Notes: generated by a model not told the origin, from the letters alone. Shown: positions 7,929 through 16,573, counted from the stretch's first letter. The stretch is 50,127 bases of DNA from Candidatus Palauibacter rhopaloidicola (GCA_026914155.1 JAPPGH010000013.1:1-50127); one strand, 5' to 3'. Program-made: numbers and translations.

Positions 7929-8536
7929 TGATCGGAAAGGTGAACACGAGAGTGAAGAAGAGCATCCGAGGTGCGTTGATTGTGTCGCTGGCCCTTGGCC
8001 TCCATCCGGGCATCGCGACCGCGCAGGAGGGCGAGGATGCCGTGGAGACCGTGCAAAACGTGCAGCTCGTCTTCCACCTGGTCGAGGCGGACGGATTCAC
8101 CGGTGACGACCCCGAGATCAGTGACGTCGTGAGCGAACTCAGGCAGCTGTTCAACTTCCGGGGATACCGGCTCCTGTCGACTTCCGTGCTGAATGTCGGC
8201 CTGGCGGAGACGTCGAGCTTCATGGTTGGAGGCTCCGGGTCCCAGAGAATCGTTGCGGACGATGCGGAAACGCCGCTGGCGATCCACGCAGAAGTCAGTG
8301 CACGCAATTTCACGAGGAACGTGCGTGCAAAGGTGACTCTCAGCGGAGCAGAATCACGCGCGTCGACCCTGAGGGAGCTTGAGGGAGGGGTCTTCCGGAT
8401 GAACGTGCTCGGGCCCCTGCTCGACGCCTCCGTCACGATCCGGGATGGCCAGAGAGTGGTGCTGGGGTCGGCGCGCCGTTCCGCCGAGGACCCCGTCCTC
8501 ATCCTGATCGTAACCCCGAGCCTCGATCCCGCGTGA
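7928..8536 (+). CDS. Exported protein of unknown function in the sigma operon
   Basis: 202 residues, joined to the preceding gene by a TGATG overlap. A signal peptide ends near IATAQ (about residue 35). The mature protein opens NVQLVFHLVEADGFTGDDPE and continues ISDVVSELRQLFNFRGYRLLST, an alpha-beta unit reminiscent of secretin N-domains. It ends in beta-rich sequence (DGQRVVLGSARRSAEDPVLILIV). It is probably the periplasmic third member of the sigma/anti-sigma operon, either a sensor or a target. The similarity to secretin domains is only by eye and no function is claimed. Confidence 0.65.
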   Translation: MIGKVNTRVKKSIRGALIVSLALGLHPGIATAQEGEDAVETVQNVQLVFHLVEADGFTGDDPEISDVVSELRQLFNFRGYRLLSTSVLNVGLAETSSFMVGGSGSQRIVADDAETPLAIHAEVSARNFTRNVRAKVTLSGAESRASTLRELEGGVFRMNVLGPLLDASVTIRDGQRVVLGSARRSAEDPVLILIVTPSLDPA

Positions 8537-8606
8537 CGCGCACCTCCCGCGACCCGATCCCGGCTCACCAAAGCCTGGCGCCTCAACGTCCACAGGAGCG
8601 AGTTCC

Positions 8607-10625
8607 ATGAGGCATCTGACGCTTGCTGGAGTGTGTCTGACGATCGTCGCGGGTTGCGGCGACGCCCGCTCGCACGCCGCGCTGATGGCCGACGCGGCGA
8701 CCGACAAGGACGCGATCGAATTCGAGCGTGCCATGGCCCGCTACGACTCGGCGCGCGCGACATCACCGGACGACGCCGAGGCCCATCGGCAGTACGCCAC
8801 GCTGGCCGGCTACTTCGATCTTCGGGCGGAAGCTGCGCTGGCCTGGGAGCGCACGCTCGAGCTCGACCCCGACGACTCCGCTGCCTGGGAGGCGTACGTC
8901 ACCGACCTGCGGTGGGCCGGCGTCTACGGGACCGACCGGCGGTACGCGGAGAAGATCCTGCAGATCCTCCCCGAGGCGCTCCGCCGCGCGCCGGCCCGGC
9001 CCGTCATCTACGACGAGGCACGGGACGCGGCGGAGGACCTCGGACAACTCGAGGCCTACGCGGCGATCCTCGCCGAGGTGCAGGCGCGGCGGCCGAACGA
9101 CCAGATCCTGAGCCACGCGGTGGATGCGCTCCGCGTCGCGCGCGCCGAACAGGAGGAAGGGGACCGGGGCCGGCTCGTGAGGGATTCGATCGGGGCCGCC
9201 CTCGACGCGCTCGCGGCCGAGGTCGAAGGCGACCCGGACGCCGCGGCGCCCGTGCTGTACCGGCTCGCAGCGGGATACGACGCTCACGTGCCGCAGCGGA
9301 AGAACGACGCCGACCGATGGCTGGAGCGACTCGAAGCGGCGCCCGACCGGGGCGTGCTGGCCGACGACCTGCGGTACTGGGACTTGACCATCGATTTCGA
9401 GATGGCCGTGCGCGGGTATGCGGACAGTACCGTCGACGTGTCGCGCCTCGCCGCCGAGGGGCTGAAGTCGAGGCGCCTTGGGCGGCGGAGCGCGTGGGTG
9501 ATCCGGAATCTCACGGCCGTGAGAGAGCGTGCGCTCGCTTCAATAGCCGGTGATGCGCCGAGCGGCAGAGCGGTGAGGGGAGCCGTGACCGTTGCGGCGG
9601 AGCCTCCCCATGCAAAACTCGATCCGGAGGCTGCCGAGCCGTTGTTCGATGCCGCGATGGATGTGGTACGCTGGCAGTCGCGCGCACAGTTCTCGGCGCT
9701 CCGTAGCCTGCTCTACTTCGGGATCGAGCCGCAGGCCGTGCTCGACGCGGCGATCTCGATGGAGGACGACCTGCGAGCACACTCTCCGGGATACCTGTAC
9801 CCCGGTCTCCAGGGCGACGAGCGCGAGCGGTCGCGACGGAACTCGATCGACGCCGCCCGCATCCTCCAGGCCCGCGCGCTCACCCAACTCGGGGAGATCG
9901 AAGCGGCCGGCGATCTGTTCGGGCAGGTGGCGACCGAATCGAGGGGCTCCCGGTCGCTGGGAGAATACGGACGGCACCTGCTGCGCACGGGCCGGCCCGA
10001 AGAGGCCCTGGATGCCTTTGTCGAGGCGATGGCCTTCGGCGGATCCTGGCTCGAGCCCCTCGCCGAAGAAGCCGCCGCGGCGGCGGATCTCCTGCCCGAG
10101 ACGGTCGAGGAACGGCTCGCGGCGCGCCGTCCCGTGGTTGGAGAGGAGTTGGAGCGGCGCGAACTGGGCCAGCGCATCGAGCGCGAGGCGCCGCAGTTCG
10201 CGATCGCCGATCAGGACGGGGTCGAGTGGCGGCTGTCCGACCTCGAGGGAAAGATCGTCGTGCTCAAGTTCTGGGCGACGTGGTGCGGGCCGTGCCTCCA
10301 GGAGTTCCCGCACTTCGTTGAACTCCTCAAGACGTACGAGGACGATGAGGAGGTCGTGTTCCTAACCGTCGCCACCGCGGGGTCTCCCCGCGAAGAGGTC
10401 GCGAGGCAGATCGAGGAGGGCGGCTTCACGTTCCCGGTTCTCTTCGACGAGCAGGGCCTCGCCCTCGACTACGAGATCCTCGCCTACCCGACGACGTTCT
10501 ACCTGGACCGGGCGGGATTCATCCAGTTCAAGCGCGCGGGCTTTGAAGAGTCCGGCTACGAAGAGGGCGTCGCCCGCCGCATCGACGCCCTCCGCACTGA
10601 GGCAGACGCGTCCGCTTCGCCCTGA
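8607..10625 (+). CDS. TPR-rich lipoprotein with C-terminal TlpA/thioredoxin domain
   Basis: 672 residues. Lipobox TIVAGC at residues 11-16. The long middle part is helical and TPR-like, for example AEAHRQYATLAGYFDLRAEA with LELDPDDSAAWEAYV. From about residue 525 to the end is a TlpA/AhpC-type thioredoxin fold: APQFAIADQDGVEWRLSDL, then WCGPC at 559-563 in KFWATWCGPCLQEFP, and a cis-Pro motif in AYPTTFYLD. Both redox cysteines are present. It should be membrane-anchored and act in the periplasm as a thiol reductase, for example in cytochrome c or outer-membrane protein maturation. An AGGAG site precedes the ATG. The TPR part suggests a protein-docking role. Confidence 0.85.
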   Translation: MRHLTLAGVCLTIVAGCGDARSHAALMADAATDKDAIEFERAMARYDSARATSPDDAEAHRQYATLAGYFDLRAEAALAWERTLELDPDDSAAWEAYVTDLRWAGVYGTDRRYAEKILQILPEALRRAPARPVIYDEARDAAEDLGQLEAYAAILAEVQARRPNDQILSHAVDALRVARAEQEEGDRGRLVRDSIGAALDALAAEVEGDPDAAAPVLYRLAAGYDAHVPQRKNDADRWLERLEAAPDRGVLADDLRYWDLTIDFEMAVRGYADSTVDVSRLAAEGLKSRRLGRRSAWVIRNLTAVRERALASIAGDAPSGRAVRGAVTVAAEPPHAKLDPEAAEPLFDAAMDVVRWQSRAQFSALRSLLYFGIEPQAVLDAAISMEDDLRAHSPGYLYPGLQGDERERSRRNSIDAARILQARALTQLGEIEAAGDLFGQVATESRGSRSLGEYGRHLLRTGRPEEALDAFVEAMAFGGSWLEPLAEEAAAAADLLPETVEERLAARRPVVGEELERRELGQRIEREAPQFAIADQDGVEWRLSDLEGKIVVLKFWATWCGPCLQEFPHFVELLKTYEDDEEVVFLTVATAGSPREEVARQIEEGGFTFPVLFDEQGLALDYEILAYPTTFYLDRAGFIQFKRAGFEESGYEEGVARRIDALRTEADASASP

Positions 10626-10657
10626 CTGCGGAGAACAGGCGCCCCCTGGTCTTGTGT

Positions 10658-11053
10658 TCAGCGAATGCAGATGACGCTGACGCCGTCAAGCTCCAGTTCG
10701 GCCCAGGCCTGGTCGGCGGTGAGTGCCGCGAGGCCGAGTTGGCGCGCGGTAGCCAGGCACGCCCTGTCGCCGAGACTCAAACCGAGCTGCCGGGTCGACT
10801 GCCGATACGCCCCGCTCAGCAGGGCTGCGGGTCTGTCGAACGGGAAGACTTCGATGCGGGAGTCTTCGAAGAAGCCCTCGACCTCCTCCTCGGTCCAACC
10901 TTCGCTGCCGAGTCTGGAGGCCACCTCGGCAGCGTTTACGGCCGATATCGCCGCGCCCCGCCGCACGACATCCCACACCCGGTTTGCACCTTTCTCTTTG
11001 AAGACAAGAGCCAGGAGCGCCGATGCGTCCAGCAGCGCCGCGGGGAGCCTCAT
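10658..11053 (-). CDS. vapC: PIN-domain ribonuclease toxin, VapC family
   Basis: 131 residues. The PIN-domain acidic residues are in place: Asp9 (LLDASAL), Glu43 (NAAEVAS), Asp96 (LGDRACLATA) and Asp114 (LTADQAW). These coordinate the metal ions for RNA cleavage; VapC toxins typically cut tRNA or the rRNA sarcin-ricin loop. The ATG overlaps the antitoxin stop (ATGA). The gene lies tail to tail with the TPR-TlpA gene, 32 bases apart. It is intact and full length. Confidence 0.92.
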   Translation of the reverse strand: MRLPAALLDASALLALVFKEKGANRVWDVVRRGAAISAVNAAEVASRLGSEGWTEEEVEGFFEDSRIEVFPFDRPAALLSGAYRQSTRQLGLSLGDRACLATARQLGLAALTADQAWAELELDGVSVICIR

Positions 11054-11334
11054 TCCTCCGCGGCCTCTCTACGCCTCTCCGCGATGAACGCATCGACAAC
11101 GCTACCGGTCGTCCGCTTCCTGCGCTTGGCAAGTTCCTGATAGCGACGGATGACCCCATCTGTCGTAGTGACCCTGAGCGTGTTCCCCTCGAGTCCAACC
11201 AGTAGCTGCTGCGGGCCGCTGATTCCGAGGGCCTTCCGGAATTTTCCGGGCACAACCAACCGGCCAGCGGCGTCGATCGCCACCAGCTCGCTCTGAACCG
11301 TATCACCGGCCGGGCTGTTCACCGCTTCAATCAT
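11050..11334 (-). CDS. vapB: AbrB/VapB-type antitoxin
   Basis: 94 residues. The N-terminal SpoVT/AbrB-type DNA-binding fold is shown by VAIDAAGRLVVPGKFRKALGI (basic strand, GRLVVP turn, K-x-R helix), followed by LLVGLEGNTLRVTT. The C-terminal half (RRYQELAKRRKRTTGSVVDAFI, then ERRREAAEE) is a helical toxin-binding tail. GAGGTGG precedes the ATG. It forms an operon with vapC through a four-base overlap and is expected to repress that operon. Confidence 0.88.
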   Translation of the reverse strand: MIEAVNSPAGDTVQSELVAIDAAGRLVVPGKFRKALGISGPQQLLVGLEGNTLRVTTTDGVIRRYQELAKRRKRTTGSVVDAFIAERRREAAEE

Positions 11335-11367
11335 GGAACCACCTCGTAGATGGTGTTATTCTTAGCA

Positions 11368-11389
11368 TGGTATGAACGATTTTATGCCA
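11368..11389 (-). promoter_or_regulatory. Imperfect palindrome upstream of vapBC, candidate operator
   Basis: In the 178-base divergent region between vapB and the S9 peptidase gene, a 22-base imperfect inverted repeat is visible on the minus strand as TGGcATaAA-atcg-TTcATaCCA, with seven of nine arm pairs matching. It lies about 35 bases upstream of the vapB ATG, in AT-rich sequence with a possible -10 (TAAGAAT) between. An operator for the VapBC complex is the obvious reading, without direct support. Confidence 0.3.
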
Positions 11390-11512
11390 TATCGCCATGT
11401 CTTGGCAACATCACAAAAGGTCATGGAGGGCGGTGGCCGGCCAAGAGGGCGGTCGGCATCTTGCGACTTCGCATGCCGTAGAGGACCCAGGACGTCCAAC
11501 AGGATCGCAAGC

Positions 11513-13840
11513 ATGAGCCGCATAGCCAACGCAGCGCTGCTGATCGCCGCTGCCCTCTCGCCGGCGCCGGGTGCGCTCGCCCAGGCGGCCCCCGACGCGC
11601 TGACGGTGGCGGACTACGCGCGGGCGGAGGGGCGGCTCGCGAGCCAGGTGAATCCGCTCGTGCTCGGGGCTTCCGTCATCCCGGTCTGGCTGGAGGACGG
11701 GCGGTTCTGGTATCGGAACCGGTTCGAGGGCGGCACCGAGTACGTCCTCATCGATCCGGCTGCGGGGACGCGGGAGCGCGCCTTCGACCACGCGCGCATG
11801 GCCTCTGCGCTCACCGCGGCGATCGGCGAAGAGTACGCCGCTTTCGCCCTCCCGTTCGGAGGTCTCGCCCTCGAGGCCGGGACGGTCCGCTTCGAGGTCG
11901 ACGTTGAAGGAGAGACGTACGCCTGCGGGCTCGATCCCGACCGCTGCGAGGCGGTGCCAGGGCCCGAAGGCACGACGGCCCGCCGCTTCGACATCGTGTC
12001 GCCTGACGGGACTAGGGCGGCCTTCATCCGCGACTACAACCTGTGGCTCCGGGATCTGTCCACCGGGGAGGAGACCCGGCTCACCGAGGACGGGGTCGAG
12101 GACTTCGGCTACGCGACGAACAACGCGGGCTGGGTGAAGAGCGACCGTCCCGTGCTCAAGTGGTCTCCCGACTCGCGCCGCATCGCGACCTTCCAGCACG
12201 ACGCCCGCGGGGTGGGGATGATGTACATGGTCACGACCGAGGTCGGGCATCCGGAACTCGAGGCGTGGCGCTACCCGCTCCCGGAGGACTCGGTCATCTT
12301 CCGCATCCACCGCGTCGTGATCGACACGGAGGCGCCTGCGGGGAGCCGCGTCGTCCGCATGGACATGCCCCCGGATCAGCACCGATCCACCGTGTGCGAC
12401 CACGTGGCCTGCGGTGGCACGTTCTCCGACGTCGAGTGGAGCGCCGACGGCTCCCGGTTCGTCTTGGTGTCGAGTTCGCGCGACCACAAGCGGGCGCTCG
12501 TCCGCATGGCCGACGCGAGCACGGGCGAGGTCCGCGACCTGTTCGAGGAGGTCGTGGAGACGTTCTTCGAGTCCCACGCCAACTGGCGCTATCTCTCCGA
12601 GTCCGAAGAGATCCTCTGGTACTCGCAGCGCGACGACTGGGGACACCTCTACCTCTACGACGCGGACAGCGGGGAACCGAAGCGCCAGGTGACCTCGGGC
12701 GCGTGGCAGGTGGAGGACCTGGTGGCGGTCGACGCGGAGGCCCGGGAGATCCTCTTCATGGGCAACGGTCGGGAACCCGGCGATCCCTACTTCATGTACC
12801 TGTACCGCGCCGGTCTCGATGGCGGGGACGTCCGACTCCTCACGCCCGACAGCGCGAACCACGTGGTCTGGCTCGCGCCCGACGGCGAGACGTTCGTCGA
12901 CCAGTACTCCACGCCTACCATCCCGCCCGTGACCGTCGTCCGCGACATGGACGGCGAGCTGCTGCAGGCCGTGGAACGGGCCGACATCTCGCGCCTGGAG
13001 CGGGCCGGCTGGCGGCCTCCCATCCCCTTCACGGTGAAGGCGCGCGACGACGAGACGGATCTGTACGGACTCATGTTCCGTCCCTCGAACTTCGATCCGG
13101 GCGCCGAGTACCCCCTGATCAACTACCTCTACCCGGGGCCGCAGAGCGGAAGCGTGGGGAGCCGGAACTTCCGCGCCGCGCACCGCGACCTCCAGTCGCT
13201 GGCCGAACTCGGATTCGTCGTCATCGAACTCGACGCGATGGGGACGCCGAGGCGCTCGAAGACGTTCCAGGACGCCTACTACGGGAACATGGGAGACAAC
13301 GGACTCCCGGATCAGATCGCCGGCATCCGCCAACTCGCGGAGCGCCACCCCTGGATCGACGTCGACCGGGTCGGGATCTACGGCCACTCCGGCGGCGGCT
13401 TCGCCTCCACGTCGGGGATCCTGCGCTACCCCGACTTCTACAAGGTCGCCGTCTCCCAGGCCGGGAACCACGACAACCGCAACTACGAGGACGACTGGGG
13501 CGAGAAGTACCAGGGGCTGCTCGAGGAGTACGCCGACGGCACGACCAACTACGACAACCAGGCGAACCCGCTCGTGGCGGAGAACCTCAGGGGCAAGCTC
13601 CTCATCGCGCACGGCACGATGGACACGAACGTCCCGCACTCGAATACGATGCTCGTCGTCGACGCCCTCATCGCCGCGAACAAGGACTTCGACCTGTTGC
13701 TCCTCCCCAACCGCGGCCACGGCTTCGGCAACGAGCCCTACATGATGCGCCGCCGCTGGGACTACTTCGTCCGCCACCTCCTCGGCGCCGACCCGCCCCC
13801 CGAGTACGAGTTCGGCAAGCTGCAGCCCCTGGTGCCGTAA
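11513..13840 (+). CDS. S9 family peptidase, dipeptidyl-peptidase IV type, secreted
   Basis: 775 residues from the ATG at 11513, preceded by AGGA. A much longer in-frame upstream extension lacks signal-peptide character and is rejected. The signal peptide ends at GALAQ (about residue 24). The N-terminal eight-bladed propeller has DPP IV-family features such as WRYPLPEDSVIFRIH. The hydrolase domain has Ser626 in GHSGGG, Asp704 in MDTNVP and His736 in RGHGFG. It should release N-terminal dipeptides or short peptides outside the cytoplasm. Cysteines around residues 140-147 and 295-300 may form propeller disulfides. It is the second S9 enzyme in the window and distinct from the first. Confidence 0.93.
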   Translation: MSRIANAALLIAAALSPAPGALAQAAPDALTVADYARAEGRLASQVNPLVLGASVIPVWLEDGRFWYRNRFEGGTEYVLIDPAAGTRERAFDHARMASALTAAIGEEYAAFALPFGGLALEAGTVRFEVDVEGETYACGLDPDRCEAVPGPEGTTARRFDIVSPDGTRAAFIRDYNLWLRDLSTGEETRLTEDGVEDFGYATNNAGWVKSDRPVLKWSPDSRRIATFQHDARGVGMMYMVTTEVGHPELEAWRYPLPEDSVIFRIHRVVIDTEAPAGSRVVRMDMPPDQHRSTVCDHVACGGTFSDVEWSADGSRFVLVSSSRDHKRALVRMADASTGEVRDLFEEVVETFFESHANWRYLSESEEILWYSQRDDWGHLYLYDADSGEPKRQVTSGAWQVEDLVAVDAEAREILFMGNGREPGDPYFMYLYRAGLDGGDVRLLTPDSANHVVWLAPDGETFVDQYSTPTIPPVTVVRDMDGELLQAVERADISRLERAGWRPPIPFTVKARDDETDLYGLMFRPSNFDPGAEYPLINYLYPGPQSGSVGSRNFRAAHRDLQSLAELGFVVIELDAMGTPRRSKTFQDAYYGNMGDNGLPDQIAGIRQLAERHPWIDVDRVGIYGHSGGGFASTSGILRYPDFYKVAVSQAGNHDNRNYEDDWGEKYQGLLEEYADGTTNYDNQANPLVAENLRGKLLIAHGTMDTNVPHSNTMLVVDALIAANKDFDLLLLPNRGHGFGNEPYMMRRRWDYFVRHLLGADPPPEYEFGKLQPLVP

Positions 13841-13928
13841 CGGGTCGTTCCCACGGCGAACTGGACGAGGTAGGAGGTGACAATGGGCGGCGGAGATCTG
13901 TTCACCGGGACGGCCGCATTAGTGTTTT

Positions 13929-13943
13929 CAGCACTTAGTGCTG
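13929..13943. repeat. Perfect inverted repeat at the edge of the truncated nuclease copy
   Basis: CAGCAC-TTA-GTGCTG is a perfect 6-3-6 palindrome about 56 bases before the region of homology begins. The same AGTG/CACT words recur just upstream (agtgttttcagcactt). It marks the junction between the S9 gene and the truncated duplicate, and could be a recombination scar or a short hairpin. Confidence 0.4.
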
Positions 13944-14336
13944 GGACGTTCGGGCGAGTCCATCACGTACCATAGAATCCGGGCTGGTGCCTCCACTCGC
14001 TTCATCGGCCACGAGGACCCTGGATCGCACCGCATCCTTGTAGCCGGGGATTTCAGCATGAATCCCGATGCATGGCCGGAGGGCGAGGAATACGGGACCC
14101 CGCGCGAACGGACGGTGTGGACGCGCATGGAGACACTCGACTTCCAATACTTGGGGCCGCACGACGGTCCGACGTACCATTCGAACCGCGGATCACCCGA
14201 GCGCCGATCCGGCCAGTTGGACCATGTCTTCGCCTCACGAGGCTTCTCCGAGGCGATCGCCGTCCGCGCGTTGAACACGCCTGCGGAATGGGGCGCCAGC
14301 GACCGTTGCCGCCGGGTGATCGACGTTTCGCCGTGA
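13938..14336 (+). pseudogene. Truncated, damaged duplicate of the downstream endonuclease/exonuclease/phosphatase gene
   Basis: From about 14000 to the stop at 14336 the sequence matches 16095-16431, the C-terminal 40% of the intact gene, without gaps and with the same stop position. At protein level 97 of 111 residues are identical by eye. The first half of the gene, with the SWNVAG and LLQEA active-site strands, is absent. Two remaining key residues are changed: GDLNMNPD reads GDFSMNPD (Asn lost) and SDHCR reads SDRCR (catalytic His lost). An open frame of 132 codons from a GTG remains but cannot encode an active enzyme. With the intact copy it forms direct repeats around the HigBA module. 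Confidence 0.85.
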
Positions 14337-14450
14337 GAAGGAGTGAAAACGGCGTCGGACCCACGGGGGAATCGCGCGCTCCCAGGCGCTGATGCCGTAG
14401 ACCCGCGTCGGGGGACCATGGTCCAGTTGCTGCAGCGTCTGGATCGAGCG

Positions 14451-14741
14451 TCAAGCGGGAGTCGGTATCCGCTCCACGTCGATCCGGTCGGCATTCTTCA
14501 TGGCCTGCGCGAGGTCGTAGGCCGACTGGAGGCGATACCAGGTCGCGGCCCCGCCTCCGAAGGCCTTGTCTAGGCGGATCGCCATTTCGGGAGAGATGCC
14601 TGAACGGCCGTTGACGAGTTCGGAAAGCTGCTTTCGGCTGACGCCCAGCCTCCGCGCCGCCTCCGTCACGGTGAGCCCCAAGGGCTCGAGGCAGTCATGG
14701 CGCACGGACAGACCCGGATGCGGCGGGTTCTTCATCGGCAT
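14451..14741 (-). CDS. higA: HigA family antitoxin (XRE-type HTH)
   Basis: 96 residues. [20 protein letters not shown] then [20 protein letters not shown] with [17 protein letters not shown] is the classic HigA helix-turn-helix. It is followed by the conserved [14 protein letters not shown] block. GGAGG precedes the ATG. It lies 12 bases after higB, in the toxin-first order usual for higBA. It binds HigB and represses the operon. Confidence 0.95.
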   Translation of the reverse strand: MPMKNPPHPGLSVRHDCLEPLGLTVTEAARRLGVSRKQLSELVNGRSGISPEMAIRLDKAFGGGAATWYRLQSAYDLAQAMKNADRIDVERIPTPA

Positions 14742-14753
14742 GTCGCCGGCCTC

Positions 14754-15032
14754 CTAATGGTAGTCGATCAAATCAACGTCCCTGACATCACGCCCGTCGA
14801 AACGGAAGACGACGCGCCAGTTGGCGGACACCCTCACCGACCAATACCCCGCGCGGTCGCCTTTCAGCGGGTGGAGCCGAAGACCCGGCAGGTTCATGTC
14901 CTCGGGCTTGGCCGCCACGTCTAGGCGAGCGAGGATCCGCTCCACCTTGGCGATGAGGTCCGGAGGAATTCGTCTCCGGTCTCCCTTCTCGAACAACCGC
15001 TCGAGGCCGCGGTGGCGAAAGCCTAGAATCAT
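14754..15032 (-). CDS. higB: HigB family ribosome-dependent mRNA interferase toxin
   Basis: 92 residues from the ATG at 15032, the normal HigB length. A GTG eight codons upstream is possible but would lie within the promoter. The sequence has the RelE-fold layout: FRHRGLERLFEKGD, then IPPDLIAKVERILARLD, then MNLPGLRLHPLKGDRAGYWS and VRVSANWRVVFRF, ending DVDLIDYH. The basic and aromatic residues and the C-terminal His expected for ribosome-dependent mRNA cleavage are present. It is the first gene of the higBA operon. Confidence 0.94.
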   Translation of the reverse strand: MILGFRHRGLERLFEKGDRRRIPPDLIAKVERILARLDVAAKPEDMNLPGLRLHPLKGDRAGYWSVRVSANWRVVFRFDGRDVRDVDLIDYH

Positions 15033-15041
15033 TGCATGGGA

Positions 15042-15070
15042 AGTGTAACGTGTCACCGGTCAAGTGGCAA
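15042..15070 (-). promoter_or_regulatory. higBA promoter with overlapping palindrome; near-leaderless start
   Basis: On the minus strand TTGCCA (15070-15065) and TACACT (15047-15042) are separated by exactly 17 bases. The -10 box ends nine bases before the higB ATG, so the transcript would start within a few bases of the start codon and no Shine-Dalgarno site is available. A 14-base imperfect palindrome (15043-15056, 10 of 14 positions symmetric) covers the -10 box and is the likely HigA operator. Confidence 0.5.
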
Positions 15071-15198
15071 CGCGCTTGGAACTGCCCGAAAATTGACGGA
15101 CCAGGGGACTGGCAGAATCTTGGTTCGGCGGATCGCATCCGGCCGCTGCCGCCGGTCCGATATGGACCCGAAGGATCCATGACGCTTCGAGATGTCCC

Positions 15199-15522
15199 AT
15201 GATTGCGACGATTACGAAGGACAACCTGCCCGAGGTCCGGGACCTGCTGCAGCGCATGGTGCGGGAGGCGTTTCCCCATGTGGAGTTCACGGATATCTGG
15301 GTGCGGGGACGCGAGTCGTGGGGTTACGGCGATGAACCCGACGAGGTCGTCGACATCTGGAGCGTCTACGAAGGCAAGGTGGGTCAGATCGACCCGCGTG
15401 TACGGAACCGGTTCCGCACGCGCGTGGTGGATACGCTGCGCGAGATGGGCATAGCCGCGTCGCCCGTCACGCGGTTCATCACGAAGGACGACGCAGGAGA
15501 CTGGGTTCCCGAGGGCTTCTGA
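15199..15522 (+). CDS. Small protein of unknown function
   Basis: 107 residues, soluble, starting MIATITKDNLPEVRDLLQRM. It contains an acidic, aromatic middle (FTDIWVRGRESWGYGDEPDE, then VVDIWSVYEGK) and ends FITKDDAGDWVPEGF. No signal peptide or TM. The composition suggests a small alpha/beta protein. I do not recognise a family. It lies between higBA (divergent) and the nuclease-fold gene and is flanked by the direct repeats of that gene. Codon use looks normal for the window. Confidence 0.6.
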   Translation: MIATITKDNLPEVRDLLQRMVREAFPHVEFTDIWVRGRESWGYGDEPDEVVDIWSVYEGKVGQIDPRVRNRFRTRVVDTLREMGIAASPVTRFITKDDAGDWVPEGF

Positions 15523-15642
15523 CCTCCTCACTGACAGCGCTGCAACCTGGACGCACTCGGGTTCTAGGCCACGCCTCCGGATCCGCGTGAAGATGGCGAA
15601 CCGTCGCCTCGAAGGACTTCGTGGGGAAGCGTGAGGAGGCCC

Positions 15643-16431
15643 ATGGCTGGACGGAAACCGATTCGAGTTGTGAGCTGGAACGTCGCCGGCCGGAGGGAGC
15701 CGTGGCGGCAACTTCTGGAGATGGGCGCCGATGTCGCCTTGCTCCAGGAGGCAAGGAACCCGCCCCCGGATGTCGCGCCGGAGGTTGAGGTCGGAGGAGA
15801 GCCTTGGCTCAAGCATCAGTTCGACCGCTGGTGCCGGGTCGTTCGCCTCTCTGACCGCGTGCGGGTCGAGCAGTTTACGCAGATCGACCCCATCAGCGTG
15901 GCGGAGTCCGATCAGATGCCGGTGAGCGGCATAGGGATCAACGCGGCCGCGCGCATCGTCCCCGAAGCCGGGGAGCCGTTCATCGCAGTTTCGATGTACG
16001 CCCGCTGGATGCAGCCCCATCCCACGACGCGGAGCAGGTGGAGGGCCGGCTTCCCCGATGGCTCGGCACACCGCGCCATCTCGGACCTCTCGGCCTTCAT
16101 CGGTCACGAGGACCCCGGATCGCACCGCATCCTCGTGGCCGGAGACCTCAACATGAATCCCGACGCCTGGCCGGAGGGCGAGGAATACTGGAGCCAGCGC
16201 GAACGGACGGTGTGGACGCGCATGGAGGCACTCGGCTTCCAATACCTGGGGCCGCATGACGGTCCGACGTACCATTCGAACCGCGGATCGCCCGAGCGTC
16301 CATCCGGCCAGCTGGACCATGCTTTCGCGTCGCGGGGCTTTTCCGAGGCGATCACCGTCCGCGCGTTGAACACGCCTGCGGAATGGGGCGCCAGCGACCA
16401 TTGCCGCCTGGCGATCGAGGTGTCGCCGTAA
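15643..16431 (+). CDS. Endonuclease/exonuclease/phosphatase family protein (intact copy)
   Basis: 262 residues from the ATG at 15643 (GAGGAGG close upstream); a GTG four codons earlier is an equal alternative. The EEP fold motifs are in order: VVSWNVAG (metal-site Asn), DVALLQEA (metal-site Glu), AGDLNMNPDAW (catalytic Asp/Asn), LDHAFAS and SDHCRLAIEV (Asp-His pair). All active-site residues are present, unlike in the upstream truncated copy. Members cut phosphodiester bonds in DNA, RNA, lipids or inositol phosphates, and the substrate cannot be told here. There is no signal peptide, so it should be cytoplasmic. Confidence 0.88.
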   Translation: MAGRKPIRVVSWNVAGRREPWRQLLEMGADVALLQEARNPPPDVAPEVEVGGEPWLKHQFDRWCRVVRLSDRVRVEQFTQIDPISVAESDQMPVSGIGINAAARIVPEAGEPFIAVSMYARWMQPHPTTRSRWRAGFPDGSAHRAISDLSAFIGHEDPGSHRILVAGDLNMNPDAWPEGEEYWSQRERTVWTRMEALGFQYLGPHDGPTYHSNRGSPERPSGQLDHAFASRGFSEAITVRALNTPAEWGASDHCRLAIEVSP

Positions 16432-16573
16432 GGGGGAGCCCCGCAATTGGGCCACGGCGGACATCGTCGATTCTTCCGGCGAAGTGACGCGAGCCGACGT
16501 TCTCGCGTCATCCGAATGACGGGCAGGCTCCGGCTTCGGAGGAGACCGGGCTCCCGACTCCTGGAGGATATCG

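Noticed and set aside
11411..13777. Long minus-strand open frame opposite the second S9 peptidase
   Set aside because: Same reason: low-complexity Arg/Val/His-rich translation antisense to a clear gene.
14337..14450. Possible small gene between the truncated nuclease copy and higA
   Set aside because: Only short frames without a ribosome site or family likeness, so I see nothing definite in it.
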